NCBI GenBank assembly: GCA_041859875.1
Contig: JBFLFY010000010.1
Coordinates: 1-64,000 of the forward strand
Source: Thermocaproicibacter sp041859875
Lineage (GTDB): Bacteria > Bacillota > Clostridia > Oscillospirales > Acutalibacteraceae
Direction of reading: 5' to 3'
DNA: 64,000 nt
Shown: one piece after another, positions 1 to 9,015 of the stretch
Position numbering within the stretch: position 1 is the first letter of the stretch
How the letters are laid out: the number at the start of each line of letters is the position of its first letter
Notes under the pieces: model-generated
Seen by the model: the letters and a program-made list of their open reading frames with translations, nothing else
Database searches by the model: none
What the model was told of the DNA's origin: nothing
Made by a program: the position numbers and the translations under genes

Positions 1-1794
1 AAAAAGAGTGAAGGACGTATTATCCTTTTCATTGACGAACTGCACACCATTGTGGGCGCAGGGAAAACCGAAGGCAGTATGGACGCAGGCAACCTGCTGA
101 AACCGATGCTTGCCCGCGGTGAACTGCACTGCATCGGCGCAACCACTTTGAATGAATACCGCCAGTACATTGAAAAAGACGCCGCCTTGGAACGCCGCTT
201 TCAGCCCGTTATGGTTGAAGAGCCTTCCGTAGAAGACACCATTGCCATCCTGCGCGGCCTGAAAGAGCGGTACGAGGTCTTTCACGGCGTAAAAATTCAG
301 GACCAGGCGCTGATTTCTGCCGCTGTGCTGAGCAACCGTTACATTTCCGACCGGTTTTTGCCCGATAAGGCCATTGACCTTGTGGACGAAGCCTGCGCCA
401 TGGTTCGCACGGAAATTGATTCCATGCCGGTAGAGCTGGATGAAATTTCGCGCAAAATCATGCAGCACGAGATTGAGGAGGCAGCCCTTAAAAAAGACAC
501 CGACCCGCTGACCCAGGAGCACCTGAAAGAAATCCAGAAAGGACTTGCCGACGAGCGCGCCCAGCTGAAAGAACGCAAGGCAAAATGGGAAAACGAAAAA
601 AACTCCATTGGCAAAGTGCGTAAGCTGCGTGCAGAAGTTGAGCAGACGAATGCCGAAATTGAAAAAGCGGAGCGCACCTATGACCTGAACAAGGCAGCCG
701 AGCTGAAATATGGTAAACTGCCGGAACTGCAGAAACAGCTGAAAGCCGAAGAAAAAGCTGCGGAAAAGACACAGACCAACCCGGATTCCCTGCTTCACGA
801 CCGTGTAACCGAAGAAGACATCAGCAAAATTGTTGCCAAATGGACGGGAATCCCTGTAGCACGCCTGATGGAAAGCGAACGGGAAAAGCTGCTCCGGCTG
901 GAAGATATTCTGCACGAGCGCGTTGTGGGACAGGATGAAGCCGTGAAAAAGGTTTCAGAAGCTATCCTGCGTTCCCGCGCCGGTATACAGGACCCGAACC
1001 GCCCCATTGGCTCATTTCTGTTTCTTGGGCCTACGGGCGTAGGTAAGACGGAGCTTGCCAAAACGCTGGCACAGGCGCTTTTCGATGACGAAAAGAATAT
1101 GGTGCGCATTGACATGACCGAATATATGGAAAAGTTCTCGGTTTCGCGCCTGATTGGCGCCCCTCCGGGATATGTTGGCTATGAACAGGGCGGCCAGCTT
1201 ACCGAAGCAGTGCGCCGGCATCCATACTCCGTCGTTCTGTTTGACGAAGTAGAGAAAGCCCACCCGGATGTTTTCAATATCCTGCTTCAGGTACTCGACG
1301 ACGGCCGCATTACCGACTCGCAGGGCCGTACAGTTGATTTCCGCAATACCATTATTATACTGACTTCGAACCTCGGTTCTTCCAATATATTGGAAGGGTT
1401 CGACAAAGACGGGAAAATCAGCGACGAAGCAAAGAAGCAGGTAAACGAACTTCTGAAGCATCAATTCCGCCCTGAATTTCTTAACAGGCTGGACGAAATT
1501 GTATTTTACCGTCCGCTGACAAAAGATGAAATCGGCAAAATTGTAGACCTGCAAATCAGTGGCCTGCAGCGCCGCCTCAGCGAAAAGCAGCTGAAAGTAG
1601 AGCTGACCGATGCCGCCAAGGAATTCATTATCTCCAGCGGCTACGACCCTGTGTACGGCGCGCGTCCGCTCAAGCGCTTTATTCAAAGCCACCTTGAAAC
1701 GCTCATTGCAAAAGAAATTATTAAGGGAACCCTGAAGCCGGATTCGACGGTTTGCATTGACACAAACGGCAGCAAACTATTTTTAAAAGAATAA
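1..1794 (+). CDS. clpB: ATP-dependent chaperone ClpB, C-terminal part (5' end outside window)
   Basis: Hexameric AAA+ disaggregase that works with DnaK/DnaJ to pull proteins out of aggregates in the cytoplasm. The frame is open from base 1, so the start lies upstream; 597 residues are visible against about 860 in the family. Visible in order: Walker B of the first AAA domain (LFIDELH, near residue 7), the charged middle coiled coil (about residues 150-260), the second Walker A GPTGVGKT (about 343-350), its Walker B (VVLFDEVEKAH), the sensor TSNLGS and the C-terminal small domain. The long middle domain separates ClpB from ClpC, ClpA and ClpX. A terminator-like hairpin follows directly. Regulation cannot be judged because the promoter is outside the window. 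Confidence 0.95.
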   Translation, partial: KKSEGRIILFIDELHTIVGAGKTEGSMDAGNLLKPMLARGELHCIGATTLNEYRQYIEKDAALERRFQPVMVEEPSVEDTIAILRGLKERYEVFHGVKIQDQALISAAVLSNRYISDRFLPDKAIDLVDEACAMVRTEIDSMPVELDEISRKIMQHEIEEAALKKDTDPLTQEHLKEIQKGLADERAQLKERKAKWENEKNSIGKVRKLRAEVEQTNAEIEKAERTYDLNKAAELKYGKLPELQKQLKAEEKAAEKTQTNPDSLLHDRVTEEDISKIVAKWTGIPVARLMESEREKLLRLEDILHERVVGQDEAVKKVSEAILRSRAGIQDPNRPIGSFLFLGPTGVGKTELAKTLAQALFDDEKNMVRIDMTEYMEKFSVSRLIGAPPGYVGYEQGGQLTEAVRRHPYSVVLFDEVEKAHPDVFNILLQVLDDGRITDSQGRTVDFRNTIIILTSNLGSSNILEGFDKDGKISDEAKKQVNELLKHQFRPEFLNRLDEIVFYRPLTKDEIGKIVDLQISGLQRRLSEKQLKVELTDAAKEFIISSGYDPVYGARPLKRFIQSHLETLIAKEIIKGTLKPDSTVCIDTNGSKLFLKE

Positions 1795-1810
1795 TTGAAA
1801 AAGACCGGTG

Positions 1811-1866
1811 CTCCGCCCATTTTCCCGTACCCAGTACGGAAAAGTGGACGGGGCATTTTGTTTTTA
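1811..1866 (+). terminator. Rho-independent terminator after clpB
   Basis: Imperfect 20-bp arms (1811-1830 and 1834-1853) ending in a GGGG/CCCC-type base, followed by a T-rich run (1856-1866). It sits 17 bases after the clpB stop. Confidence 0.7.
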
Positions 1867-1957
1867 TTCCTGTGGGAATTCTGTAACACAATGAAAGACG
1901 CGCCATAAAATGTTACTGAGAATCAAGTTTCATGAAACGCGTCAGGAGGATGATTCT

Positions 1958-2773
1958 ATGGATAAGAACAAAGCCGAGTGCACCTGCCCGGCGGAAATAA
2001 ATGCAGGAAGCATTAAAGAAGCCGTATGCATTAATGCCATGCGTGTGTACGACTCTTGCAGCAGCAAAGAATATCTGGAGGACCGCAGGGTTTACTTTAC
2101 TCCAGATAAGCATGAGCTGATTGAGCAGGCCACCAACGTCCGCATCCGCAGCGCAGAGGTCCTCAAGGTCTTTTTACATCTGGAGCCCGTTCCGTTCAAC
2201 CAGGGATTCTATGCCGTTGACCTGAACTTTTTCCTCGATGTATGCCTTGACGTCTTTACAGCGCAAACAGCCTGCCCCACCATTGTTCACGGTGTTTGCA
2301 TGGCAAACAAGCGTGTGATTCTGTTTGGCAGCGAAGGCAATGTAAAGATGTTCACCTCCGGCTGCCACCCGGAAGACCCCGACGTTGAAATGTCCACCGG
2401 CAAAGTATTGCCGAAAGCGACTTGCCAAGTTTCAGAACCAATCGGCCTTTCCGCGAAAATTTGCGACCGGCCGCCGCAGGGGAGTGATGTCTGCGGAAAG
2501 ATTCCAGACAGCGTCGGTTCCCTCTACGGCGCAGAATTCGACTACTCGAACACTCACGCTATTTATGCCACTATCGGCCTGTTCACAATAGTTCAGCTGG
2601 TACGCACCGTACCGCTTCTGGTGCCAACGTACGACTTCGCTATTCCGGAAAAGGAATGCCCGCCGACTTCCGACAGCCCGCGTGAAATGTTCCGCCGTAT
2701 TGAGTTCCCGGCCAGCGACTTTTTCCCGCCGAATGTTTCAGATGCCTTCCAGAGAACCTCAGGGAAGAAATAA
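1958..2773 (+). CDS. Conserved clostridial hypothetical protein, cysteine-rich, 271 aa
   Basis: I recognise this as a protein type found in Clostridia without an assigned function. It opens with a Cys-containing tail (CTCPAEI), then SIKEAVCINAMRVYDSC and a beta-rich body with several further cysteines. No signal peptide, membrane segment or catalytic motif is visible. An upstream in-frame ATG exists at 1910, but AGGAGGA at 1944-1950 sits 7 bases before the ATG at 1958, so I use the latter. The gene is monocistronic between two terminators. A link to spore or surface structures would be speculation from the cysteine content alone. Confidence 0.75.
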   Translation: MDKNKAECTCPAEINAGSIKEAVCINAMRVYDSCSSKEYLEDRRVYFTPDKHELIEQATNVRIRSAEVLKVFLHLEPVPFNQGFYAVDLNFFLDVCLDVFTAQTACPTIVHGVCMANKRVILFGSEGNVKMFTSGCHPEDPDVEMSTGKVLPKATCQVSEPIGLSAKICDRPPQGSDVCGKIPDSVGSLYGAEFDYSNTHAIYATIGLFTIVQLVRTVPLLVPTYDFAIPEKECPPTSDSPREMFRRIEFPASDFFPPNVSDAFQRTSGKK

Positions 2774-2800
2774 CTTTCGTCTAAAGCAGCGATACGAAAA

Positions 2801-2847
2801 GCCGCATTGAACGGATTTACTCCATTCGATGCGGCTCATTTTTGTTT
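2801..2847 (+). terminator. Bidirectional terminator between hypothetical gene and pcrA
   Basis: Arms GCCGCATTGAACGGA (2801-2815) and TCCATTCGATGCGGC (2821-2835) pair with a few mismatches and are followed by a T-rich tract. A-rich sequence on the other side lets it serve the convergent helicase gene as well. Confidence 0.75.
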
Positions 2848-2855
2848 TAAAATCT

Positions 2856-5330
2856 TTATTTCTTTTCCAACCGGGCAAAATTTGCCATCAGCTTTTTAAT
2901 ACCCGCTTTGTCAAAGGCAATCTCAAGCAAAGTATCGTTTCCCATGCGTACTGCGGAAAGGACCTTTCCGGTGCCAAAGGTGCGGTGCACTACAACGTCG
3001 CCGGTCTGGAAAACCTGCGTATTTTTCTTTGGCACAAAGGCAGGCTTTGCAGAAGGCTGCGGAGATTCCCCCGAAGCCGGCTGGTGCGCTGCGGCAGCAA
3101 CCCTTTGCTGCCAGGATGCACCGGAAGATGCAGAGGGCTGCTGCAAACTTTGCGCTGGCGGCCACGGTGTCTGCGGTTTACTGCCAAAAGCAGCGTTGAA
3201 GCCGGAAGACGACCAGCTGCTGTGAGCGGCACTCACATCCGTCAGCTCCGTCGGAATCTCCTTTAGAAAACGAGAAGGCATATTATGCTGTGTGCTGCCG
3301 AACAGGACACGCTCCCTGGCATTTACGATGTGCAGTTCCTCTTTGGCGCGGGTAATGGCAACATAGGCCAAACGCCGTTCCTCTTCTATTTCATTCGGGT
3401 TAAACAGAACCTGCATCCCAGGGAAAATGCCCTCTTCAAAGCCAGGCAGGAAAACGACCGGGAATTCCAGCCCCTTGGCAGAGTGCATCGTCATTAGGAC
3501 CGTGCTGTCGGAAGACGCATCATAATTGTCAATATCTGCGATAAGCTGAACTTCTTCGAGGTAACCGGAAAGGCCCGCTTCCTCCCCGTTTTCTTCGGTA
3601 AAACGAACAAGGTGAGAAGCCAGTTCATTTACGTTGTCAATCCGATCCTGCGCGTCCGGTTCGCCGGAAGCCGCAAGTGCCTCAATATATTTTGTTTCTT
3701 CCAAAAGCATACGGTAGAGGTCAGGCAGGCTTGTGCTGCCGTCAGAAGCCGTATCGGAGAGTTTTTGTATCATTGCGGCAAAATCCATGAGTTTTTTGGC
3801 GGCGCGCTTCAACGGCTCATACTCGTCCGCGTGGCACAAGACGGAAAAAAGCGGCTCCCCGATGCCGGAAGCAATTTTACGCGCCTCGGCAACCGTTTTG
3901 TCGCCGATGGCACGCTTTGGGCTGTTGATAATGCGCAGCATCCGCACTTCGTCATTTGGGTTGCTGATTACACTGAGGTAAGCAAGCATATCACGGATTT
4001 CTTTTCGGTCAAAGAAACGGTGGCCGCCCAGAACGCGGTGCGGAATAGCTGATTTTGCTAATACACGTTCGAGCGTATTGGACTGTGAATTCATGCGGTA
4101 AAGCACAGCGTAATCGGAATACTTGCGTCCAGCCGCCACACCGTCGAGTATTTTCTGCGCAATGTAACTGGCTTCATCCTGCTCGCTGGAAGCCGTATGG
4201 ACGTCAATCTTCGCCCCCTGCGGGTTCTCCGTCCAAAGCGTTTTCCCCTTGCGGTTTTCGTTGTTTTCAATCACCGCGTTTGCTGCGTCAAGGATGGTTT
4301 TCGTCGAACGGTAGTTCTGCTCCAGCCGGATTACTTTCGCCTTGGGGAACGTTTTTTCGAAGCTGCGGATATTTTCAATATCAGCACCGCGGAACCCGTA
4401 GATGCTCTGGTCGTCATCCCCTACGACACAGAGGTTGCCGCTCTTTTCCGAAAGCAGGCGCACAAATTCATACTGTGCATGGCTTGTATCTTGATATTCA
4501 TCGACCATAATATAACGGAAGCGGTTTTGGTAATGCTCCAGCACTTCCGGCGCAGCGCGGAACAGTTCAATGGTTTTTCCAATCAGATCGTCAAAGTCCA
4601 TGGCGTCGGCGTCTTTCAGCTTTTTCTGGTACAGGCGGTACAGTTGGCCAATCTTCGCAAGACGCAGGTCGCTGCCTGCCGCACGGTAATATTCGTCCGG
4701 GCTAAGAAGGCTGTCTTTCGCACCGGAAACTTCCGAAAGCGCACTTTTGTAAGAAATCTTCTTGTCGTCAACGCCAAGCTCTTTCTGGCATTCCTTCATC
4801 AGCCGCTTGGAATCATCGGAATCATAAATGGTAAAATGAGCGGTATACCCCAGCTTTTCCGCATCGCGGCGCAGCATCCGCGCGCAGGCAGCATGAAACG
4901 TGGAAGCCCAGACCTTGCTGCCTTCTTCTTCCCCCAGCAAAGCGGAAAGCCGGTCTTTCAGCTCGTTTGCCGCCTTGTTGGTAAACGTAATGGCAAGGAC
5001 TTTCCACGGCGGGCAGGGGCTTACTGCAAATGCCTCGCGCAGCGAAGCGGGAAACGCCTCTTTCCGTTGGAGGCACCCGGCGGCGGTCTCGGCTGTTTCA
5101 TCGTCAATGCCGGAAACATCCTCGCTGTGGTAGGCGTCACCGTAGCGTACAATGTTAGCCGTACGGTTCACAAGCACCGTTGTTTTTCCGCTTCCCGCTC
5201 CCGCAAGAATCAGCAGCGGGCCGTTAACTTGGAAAACCGCCTCGCGCTGTTTTCCGTTCATGCGCGAAAACTCTTTTTCAAGGATTTTTCTGCGCAGTTT
5301 CTGTTTCTTTTCTTGATTCCACTCCGTCAT
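2856..5330 (-). CDS. pcrA: ATP-dependent 3'-5' DNA helicase, PcrA/UvrD family
   Basis: Superfamily 1A helicase for repair and for clearing recombination and transcription intermediates from DNA. At 824 aa it is somewhat longer than typical PcrA. Visible motifs: Walker A GAGSGKT (about residues 44-50), motif II VDEYQDT, motif III GDDDQSIYGFRGAD, motif IV LEQNYRST, motif V TMHSAKGLEF and motif VI YVAITRAKEEL. A low-complexity Ser/Gln/Pro linker precedes a small C-terminal domain (GDVVVHRTFGTGKV) of the type that binds RNA polymerase in PcrA. The frame could start at 5525, but the MTEWN start at 5330 fits the family and has a GGTGG-type ribosome site. Its promoter at 5464-5492 leaves a leader of about 125 bases. 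Confidence 0.93.
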   Translation of the reverse strand: MTEWNQEKKQKLRRKILEKEFSRMNGKQREAVFQVNGPLLILAGAGSGKTTVLVNRTANIVRYGDAYHSEDVSGIDDETAETAAGCLQRKEAFPASLREAFAVSPCPPWKVLAITFTNKAANELKDRLSALLGEEEGSKVWASTFHAACARMLRRDAEKLGYTAHFTIYDSDDSKRLMKECQKELGVDDKKISYKSALSEVSGAKDSLLSPDEYYRAAGSDLRLAKIGQLYRLYQKKLKDADAMDFDDLIGKTIELFRAAPEVLEHYQNRFRYIMVDEYQDTSHAQYEFVRLLSEKSGNLCVVGDDDQSIYGFRGADIENIRSFEKTFPKAKVIRLEQNYRSTKTILDAANAVIENNENRKGKTLWTENPQGAKIDVHTASSEQDEASYIAQKILDGVAAGRKYSDYAVLYRMNSQSNTLERVLAKSAIPHRVLGGHRFFDRKEIRDMLAYLSVISNPNDEVRMLRIINSPKRAIGDKTVAEARKIASGIGEPLFSVLCHADEYEPLKRAAKKLMDFAAMIQKLSDTASDGSTSLPDLYRMLLEETKYIEALAASGEPDAQDRIDNVNELASHLVRFTEENGEEAGLSGYLEEVQLIADIDNYDASSDSTVLMTMHSAKGLEFPVVFLPGFEEGIFPGMQVLFNPNEIEEERRLAYVAITRAKEELHIVNARERVLFGSTQHNMPSRFLKEIPTELTDVSAAHSSWSSSGFNAAFGSKPQTPWPPAQSLQQPSASSGASWQQRVAAAAHQPASGESPQPSAKPAFVPKKNTQVFQTGDVVVHRTFGTGKVLSAVRMGNDTLLEIAFDKAGIKKLMANFARLEKK

Positions 5331-5463
5331 GAATCCACCGCCAAAGTATAAATTTCTGCATGATACACAAAAGCAGCCTTCCGCCGCAGAAACGGAGGCT
5401 GCCGCTGTTTTCAGAAGAAAAAGGCGGCACATCCGCGCACGCGCTTCTCTTCCTTTTTCTTTT

Positions 5464-5492
5464 ATTATACGCGGTGAGGAAACCGATTTCAA
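5464..5492 (-). promoter_or_regulatory. Sigma-A promoter of pcrA
   Basis: On the minus strand: TTGAAA (5487-5492), 17-bp spacer, TATAAT (5464-5469). It reads toward pcrA. Because transcription would start near 5457, it argues against the upstream start at 5525. Confidence 0.75.
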
Positions 5493-5519
5493 TAAAATCC
5501 GCCGCTTTTTGTTTTTTCC

Positions 5520-5548
5520 TTGCAACGCAGGAGCATTTTTACTATAAT
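5520..5548 (+). promoter_or_regulatory. Sigma-A promoter of the AraC-DUF1836 operon
   Basis: TTGCAA (5520-5525), 17-bp spacer, perfect TATAAT (5543-5548). It lies back to back with the pcrA promoter. Confidence 0.7.
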
Positions 5549-5577
5549 AATGATGGAGTATTGTGAGGTGAATGGCT

Positions 5578-6438
5578 GTGACAAATGATGAGTTCCGCAG
5601 GTCATTCCGCTTTTCCGTTCACAACAGTCTTGGCCTTGCCGTTTACAGCTGCGGCGTACAGAAATGCGCGCCATGCCACTCGTGGGGCCCGGCTGTACGC
5701 GACCATTACCTGATTCACTGCATTGTTTCGGGGCATGGAACCTTTTCAAGCAATGGGAAAAAATATAGTCTTTCCGCTGGCGACGGGTTCGTTGTAGTGC
5801 CGGACCGCATTATTTCCTATGCAGCGGACCGCAGCAACCCGTGGGAATACTGCTGGGTCGGTTTTAACGGAGCCGACGCGAAGCACCTGATGGAACAGAC
5901 CGGTCTACTGGAACGGGAACCGGTTTTTCATACAAATGACCCGGAGCTGCAGCAGCTTGTGATGAACATCTGCAACCAAACGGGAACAGGTTCAGGCCGC
6001 GAAGCACGCACCGAAGCCGGGCTTCTTACGTTTCTTGCTGCGCTGATGGATCATTTTGGAAAGCCTGCTGAACCCTGTGACAACAGTTATGAATATGTAC
6101 AGAAAGCCATAAAATATATTGACTACAACTATTCTACCAGCATCAGCATCAACGACGTTGCAGCCAGCGCCGGCATCAGCCGCAGCCACCTGTACCGCCT
6201 GTTTGTACGGTACGTTTCCATACCGCCGAATGAGTACCTTGTGCGTTACCGCGTAAACAAAGCGGCCACGCTGCTGGAAACCGGGCGCCTGACGGTAGGC
6301 GAAGTTGCATATTCCACCGGTTTTTCCGACCAGCTCTATTTTTCACGGGTTTTTAAAAAATATATGGGGATACCGCCGAGCCGCTATATGAGTGCAAATC
6401 TTATCTGCGGCGCCGGAGAGGAGCAAAAGCATGAGTGA
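5578..6438 (+). CDS. AraC-family transcriptional regulator with cupin-like N-terminal domain
   Basis: Cytoplasmic DNA-binding regulator, 286 aa. Residues about 1-165 form the AraC-type sensor domain (HYLIHCIVSGHG, GDGFVVVPDRI, PWEYCWVGFNG), which in relatives binds a sugar or similar ligand. Residues about 185-280 carry two helix-turn-helix motifs (INDVAASAGISRSHLYRLF and VGEVAYSTGFSDQLYFSRVF) ending in the AraC signature KKYMGIPPSRY. GAGGTG at 5565-5570 is only one base from the ATG at 5572 but seven from the GTG at 5578, so GTG is preferred. The stop overlaps the next gene by 8 bp, so the two are probably co-translated. The ligand is unknown, and no sugar gene is adjacent. Confidence 0.88.
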   Translation: MTNDEFRRSFRFSVHNSLGLAVYSCGVQKCAPCHSWGPAVRDHYLIHCIVSGHGTFSSNGKKYSLSAGDGFVVVPDRIISYAADRSNPWEYCWVGFNGADAKHLMEQTGLLEREPVFHTNDPELQQLVMNICNQTGTGSGREARTEAGLLTFLAALMDHFGKPAEPCDNSYEYVQKAIKYIDYNYSTSISINDVAASAGISRSHLYRLFVRYVSIPPNEYLVRYRVNKAATLLETGRLTVGEVAYSTGFSDQLYFSRVFKKYMGIPPSRYMSANLICGAGEEQKHE

Positions 6439-7003
6439 AACAACTGACTCAACCGATAAAATTCTAGAGTGGTCCAAAGAAATTCGGACTTCCGAAGTTG
6501 CAGAGTGGGAACGCCTGCCGGAAATTTATTTATATATGGACCAGGTTCTTACCTATATGAACAAGCAGCTTCACCTGTACGAGCGGGATGAAAATGAATG
6601 TCTGCTTACCTCCAGCATGATCAACAACTATGTAAAAGACGGGGTTCTCCCCCGCCCGGAGCAAAAAAAATATTCCCGTGAGCACCTGGCTATCCTGATG
6701 GTAATCTGTATGCTGAAGCAGGTGCTCTCCATACAGGATGTGTCCGCGCTGATACGCACTTTGCTGAAGAATGCTTCAAAAGATGAAATGTATAATTGCT
6801 TCTGTGCCGCGCAGTCTGCCGCGATGCAGGAAGTGTGCGACCGAGTGGAAGCCGCAGCGCCAAAAGGGGAAGCAGAGCTTATGCGCCTTGTAATCGAGCT
6901 TTCCGTGGAAGCGAATGCACGCCGCACTGCCTCCGAACGGATTCTGAGCGAGCTTTCCGCTGCGGAAAAAGACCGTGAAGAAGGAAAGAACAGAAAAAAA
7001 TAA
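6431..7003 (+). CDS. DUF1836 domain-containing protein
   Basis: 190-aa protein of the DUF1836 family, which has a predicted MerR-like winged-helix region. Here this is the segment SSMINNYVKDGVLPRPEQKKYSREHLA, followed by a helical segment (LMVICMLKQVLSIQDVSALI). It is probably a DNA-binding or regulatory protein, but its function is not established. The start at 6431 has GAGAGGAG 8 bases upstream and overlaps the AraC gene by 8 bp. The in-frame ATG at 6392 lies deep inside the AraC gene and lacks a ribosome site. A strong terminator follows. Confidence 0.82.
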   Translation: MSETTDSTDKILEWSKEIRTSEVAEWERLPEIYLYMDQVLTYMNKQLHLYERDENECLLTSSMINNYVKDGVLPRPEQKKYSREHLAILMVICMLKQVLSIQDVSALIRTLLKNASKDEMYNCFCAAQSAAMQEVCDRVEAAAPKGEAELMRLVIELSVEANARRTASERILSELSAAEKDREEGKNRKK

Positions 7004-7021
7004 CAATAGCCGCATCTTTTA

Positions 7022-7057
7022 AATCCCGCACAGCAAAACGTGCGGGATTTTTTATTT
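7022..7057 (+). terminator. Terminator of the AraC-DUF1836 operon
   Basis: Perfect 10-bp arms AATCCCGCAC / GTGCGGGATT with an 8-base loop, followed by a T-rich run. Confidence 0.85.
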
Positions 7058-7116
7058 CTCCGCGCAAAATAATCCCTCCCGCATATTATGGTATGAGCTT
7101 TAAGGAGGGTGGTTTC

Positions 7117-8970
7117 ATGTGTGGAATAGCAGGTTTCTGCGATTACGGCACCGATTTTACTGACGAAGCGCCGTTTCTCGGCCGTCTTGTGCGCCGGATG
7201 GGGAATACATTAAAACACCGGGGCCCGGATGAAGACGGTGTCTTTCTTTCCGGCCATACTGCGTTTGCGCACCAGCGCCTCGCCGTTGTGGACATAGCAG
7301 GCGGCAAACAGCCGATGACGGCATACATGGGCGGCTACCGCTGTACCATTGTTTACAACGGAGAGCTTTACAACAGCCGTGAACTGCGGCAGGAACTGGA
7401 AACGGCCGGCTATCTGTTTGAAACGGACAGCGACACTGAAGTCCTGCTGAAATGCTATATGCACTTCGGAGCGGAGTGCGCCAGAAAATTAAACGGCATC
7501 TATGCTTTTGCAATCGACGATGAGAAAAACAACCGCTGTTTTCTCTGCCGTGACCGATTCGGTGTAAAGCCGCTGTTTTACACCATTGCAGGCGAGCGGC
7601 TGGTGTTTGGCTCTGAAATCAAAGCACTGTTCGAGTACCCAGGCATCGTTCCGGTGATTGACCGGCAAGGGCTGTGTGAGGTATTCGGCATTGGCCCCGC
7701 AAGGACTGCCGGCGTCGGTGTATTCAAGGGAATCCATGAACTGAAGCCCGGTGAATACGCCTTTTTTGACCGCAGCGGGCTGCACCTGCACCAATATTTC
7801 AAGCTGGAAAGCTACGAGCATCCTGACAGCTATGAAGACACGGTAAAGCACGTTCGCTACCTTGTGGAAGACGCCGTTACGCGGCAGCTTATTTCGGATG
7901 TACCCCTATGCACTTTTCTTTCCGGTGGGCTGGATTCCAGCGTGATAACCGCGCTTGCCGCACGGGAATACAATAAAAACGGAAGAAAGCTCTCAACTTA
8001 CTCCTTTGATTTTGCTGGGAACAAACGCTATTTTCACCCCACCGCATACCAGCCGGATGCCGACGAGCCCTGGGCAAGCAGAATGGCGCAATACTGCGGC
8101 ACAGAGCATACCGAGCTGATTTGCGACAACGTAAGCCAGGCAGACTGCCTGTACGACGCCGTTGATGCGAAAGACCTGCCGGGCATGGCGGATGTGGACT
8201 CTTCCCTTCTGTACTTCTGCAAGCTTGTAAAGCAAAAGCACAAAGTTGCCGTCTGCGGCGAATGCGCAGATGAGATTTTTGGCGGATACCCGTGGTTCCA
8301 CAAAAAAGAAGCCTTTGAAGGGCATTGCTTTCCCTGGTCGCCGGACCTTACAGTTCGCACCCACCTGTTGAAACCCGATCTCCTCGATGTATTGAAAATA
8401 GAGCAGTATGTGAACCAGCGGTACGAAGAATCGATTGCAGAAGTGCCTGCGCTGGAAGGTGAAGACCCGCAGGAAAAACGGCGCAGAGAAATTTCATGGC
8501 TTAATATCCGCTGGTTTATGTCTACACTGCTTGACAGAAAAGACCGTATGAGCATGGCAAGCGGGCTGGAAGTCCGTGTGCCGTATGCCGACCACCGGAT
8601 TGTGGAATATGTTTTCAATGCTCCCTGGTCGTTTAAATGCCATAACGGAGAAGTGAAGTCCCTGCTGCGCGACGCCGCCGTGCCATGGCTGCCGGAAGAC
8701 GTGCGTCTGCGCAAAAAAAGCCCCTACCCGAAAACGCATAACCCTGGTTACGAAGCCCTGCTGCGCAGCCGCCTAGGCGCAGTAATGGCGGACAGCAGCG
8801 AACCACTCCACACACTGGTCGAAGGCTCTGAAGTTCAAAAGCTGCTTACCGAAAAATCAGATTACGGCAAACCTTGGTTCGGGCAGCTGATGGCTGGCCC
8901 GCAGATGATGGCTTATCTGATTGAAATCAACTACTGGCTGAAAAAATACGACATACGGCTGGAGCTGTAA
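7117..8970 (+). CDS. asnB: Asparagine synthase (glutamine-hydrolysing)
   Basis: Converts aspartate, glutamine and ATP to asparagine, glutamate, AMP and pyrophosphate. The protein is 617 aa, the normal class size. Cys2 of MCGIAGF is the glutaminase nucleophile, so the true start is the ATG at 7117, preceded by AAGGAGGGTGG; an in-frame ATG at 7093 would bury that cysteine. The N-terminal Ntn domain shows the RGPDEDG and NGELYN motifs. The C-terminal synthetase domain has the PP-loop SGGLDSS (about residue 270) and CGECADEIFGGYPW. The gene stands alone between terminators. Some AsnB-like enzymes amidate other carboxylates (for example in the cell wall), which sequence alone cannot exclude. Confidence 0.92.
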   Translation: MCGIAGFCDYGTDFTDEAPFLGRLVRRMGNTLKHRGPDEDGVFLSGHTAFAHQRLAVVDIAGGKQPMTAYMGGYRCTIVYNGELYNSRELRQELETAGYLFETDSDTEVLLKCYMHFGAECARKLNGIYAFAIDDEKNNRCFLCRDRFGVKPLFYTIAGERLVFGSEIKALFEYPGIVPVIDRQGLCEVFGIGPARTAGVGVFKGIHELKPGEYAFFDRSGLHLHQYFKLESYEHPDSYEDTVKHVRYLVEDAVTRQLISDVPLCTFLSGGLDSSVITALAAREYNKNGRKLSTYSFDFAGNKRYFHPTAYQPDADEPWASRMAQYCGTEHTELICDNVSQADCLYDAVDAKDLPGMADVDSSLLYFCKLVKQKHKVAVCGECADEIFGGYPWFHKKEAFEGHCFPWSPDLTVRTHLLKPDLLDVLKIEQYVNQRYEESIAEVPALEGEDPQEKRRREISWLNIRWFMSTLLDRKDRMSMASGLEVRVPYADHRIVEYVFNAPWSFKCHNGEVKSLLRDAAVPWLPEDVRLRKKSPYPKTHNPGYEALLRSRLGAVMADSSEPLHTLVEGSEVQKLLTEKSDYGKPWFGQLMAGPQMMAYLIEINYWLKKYDIRLEL

Positions 8971-8976
8971 TGTGCA

Positions 8977-9008
8977 AAGACGGCCGGAGCTTCCGCTCCG
9001 GCCGTCTT
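8977..9008 (+). terminator. Convergent terminator between asnB and murF
   Basis: Perfect 14-bp arms AAGACGGCCGGAGC / GCTCCGGCCGTCTT with a 4-base loop. Short T-rich sequence on the asnB side (CTTCCTGTTTT); the hairpin can serve both genes. Confidence 0.75.
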
Positions 9009-9015
9009 CCTGTTT

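Noticed and set aside
4197..5351. Plus-strand open frame (384 codons) opposite pcrA
   Set aside because: Shadow of the helicase gene; no ribosome site and no protein-like composition.
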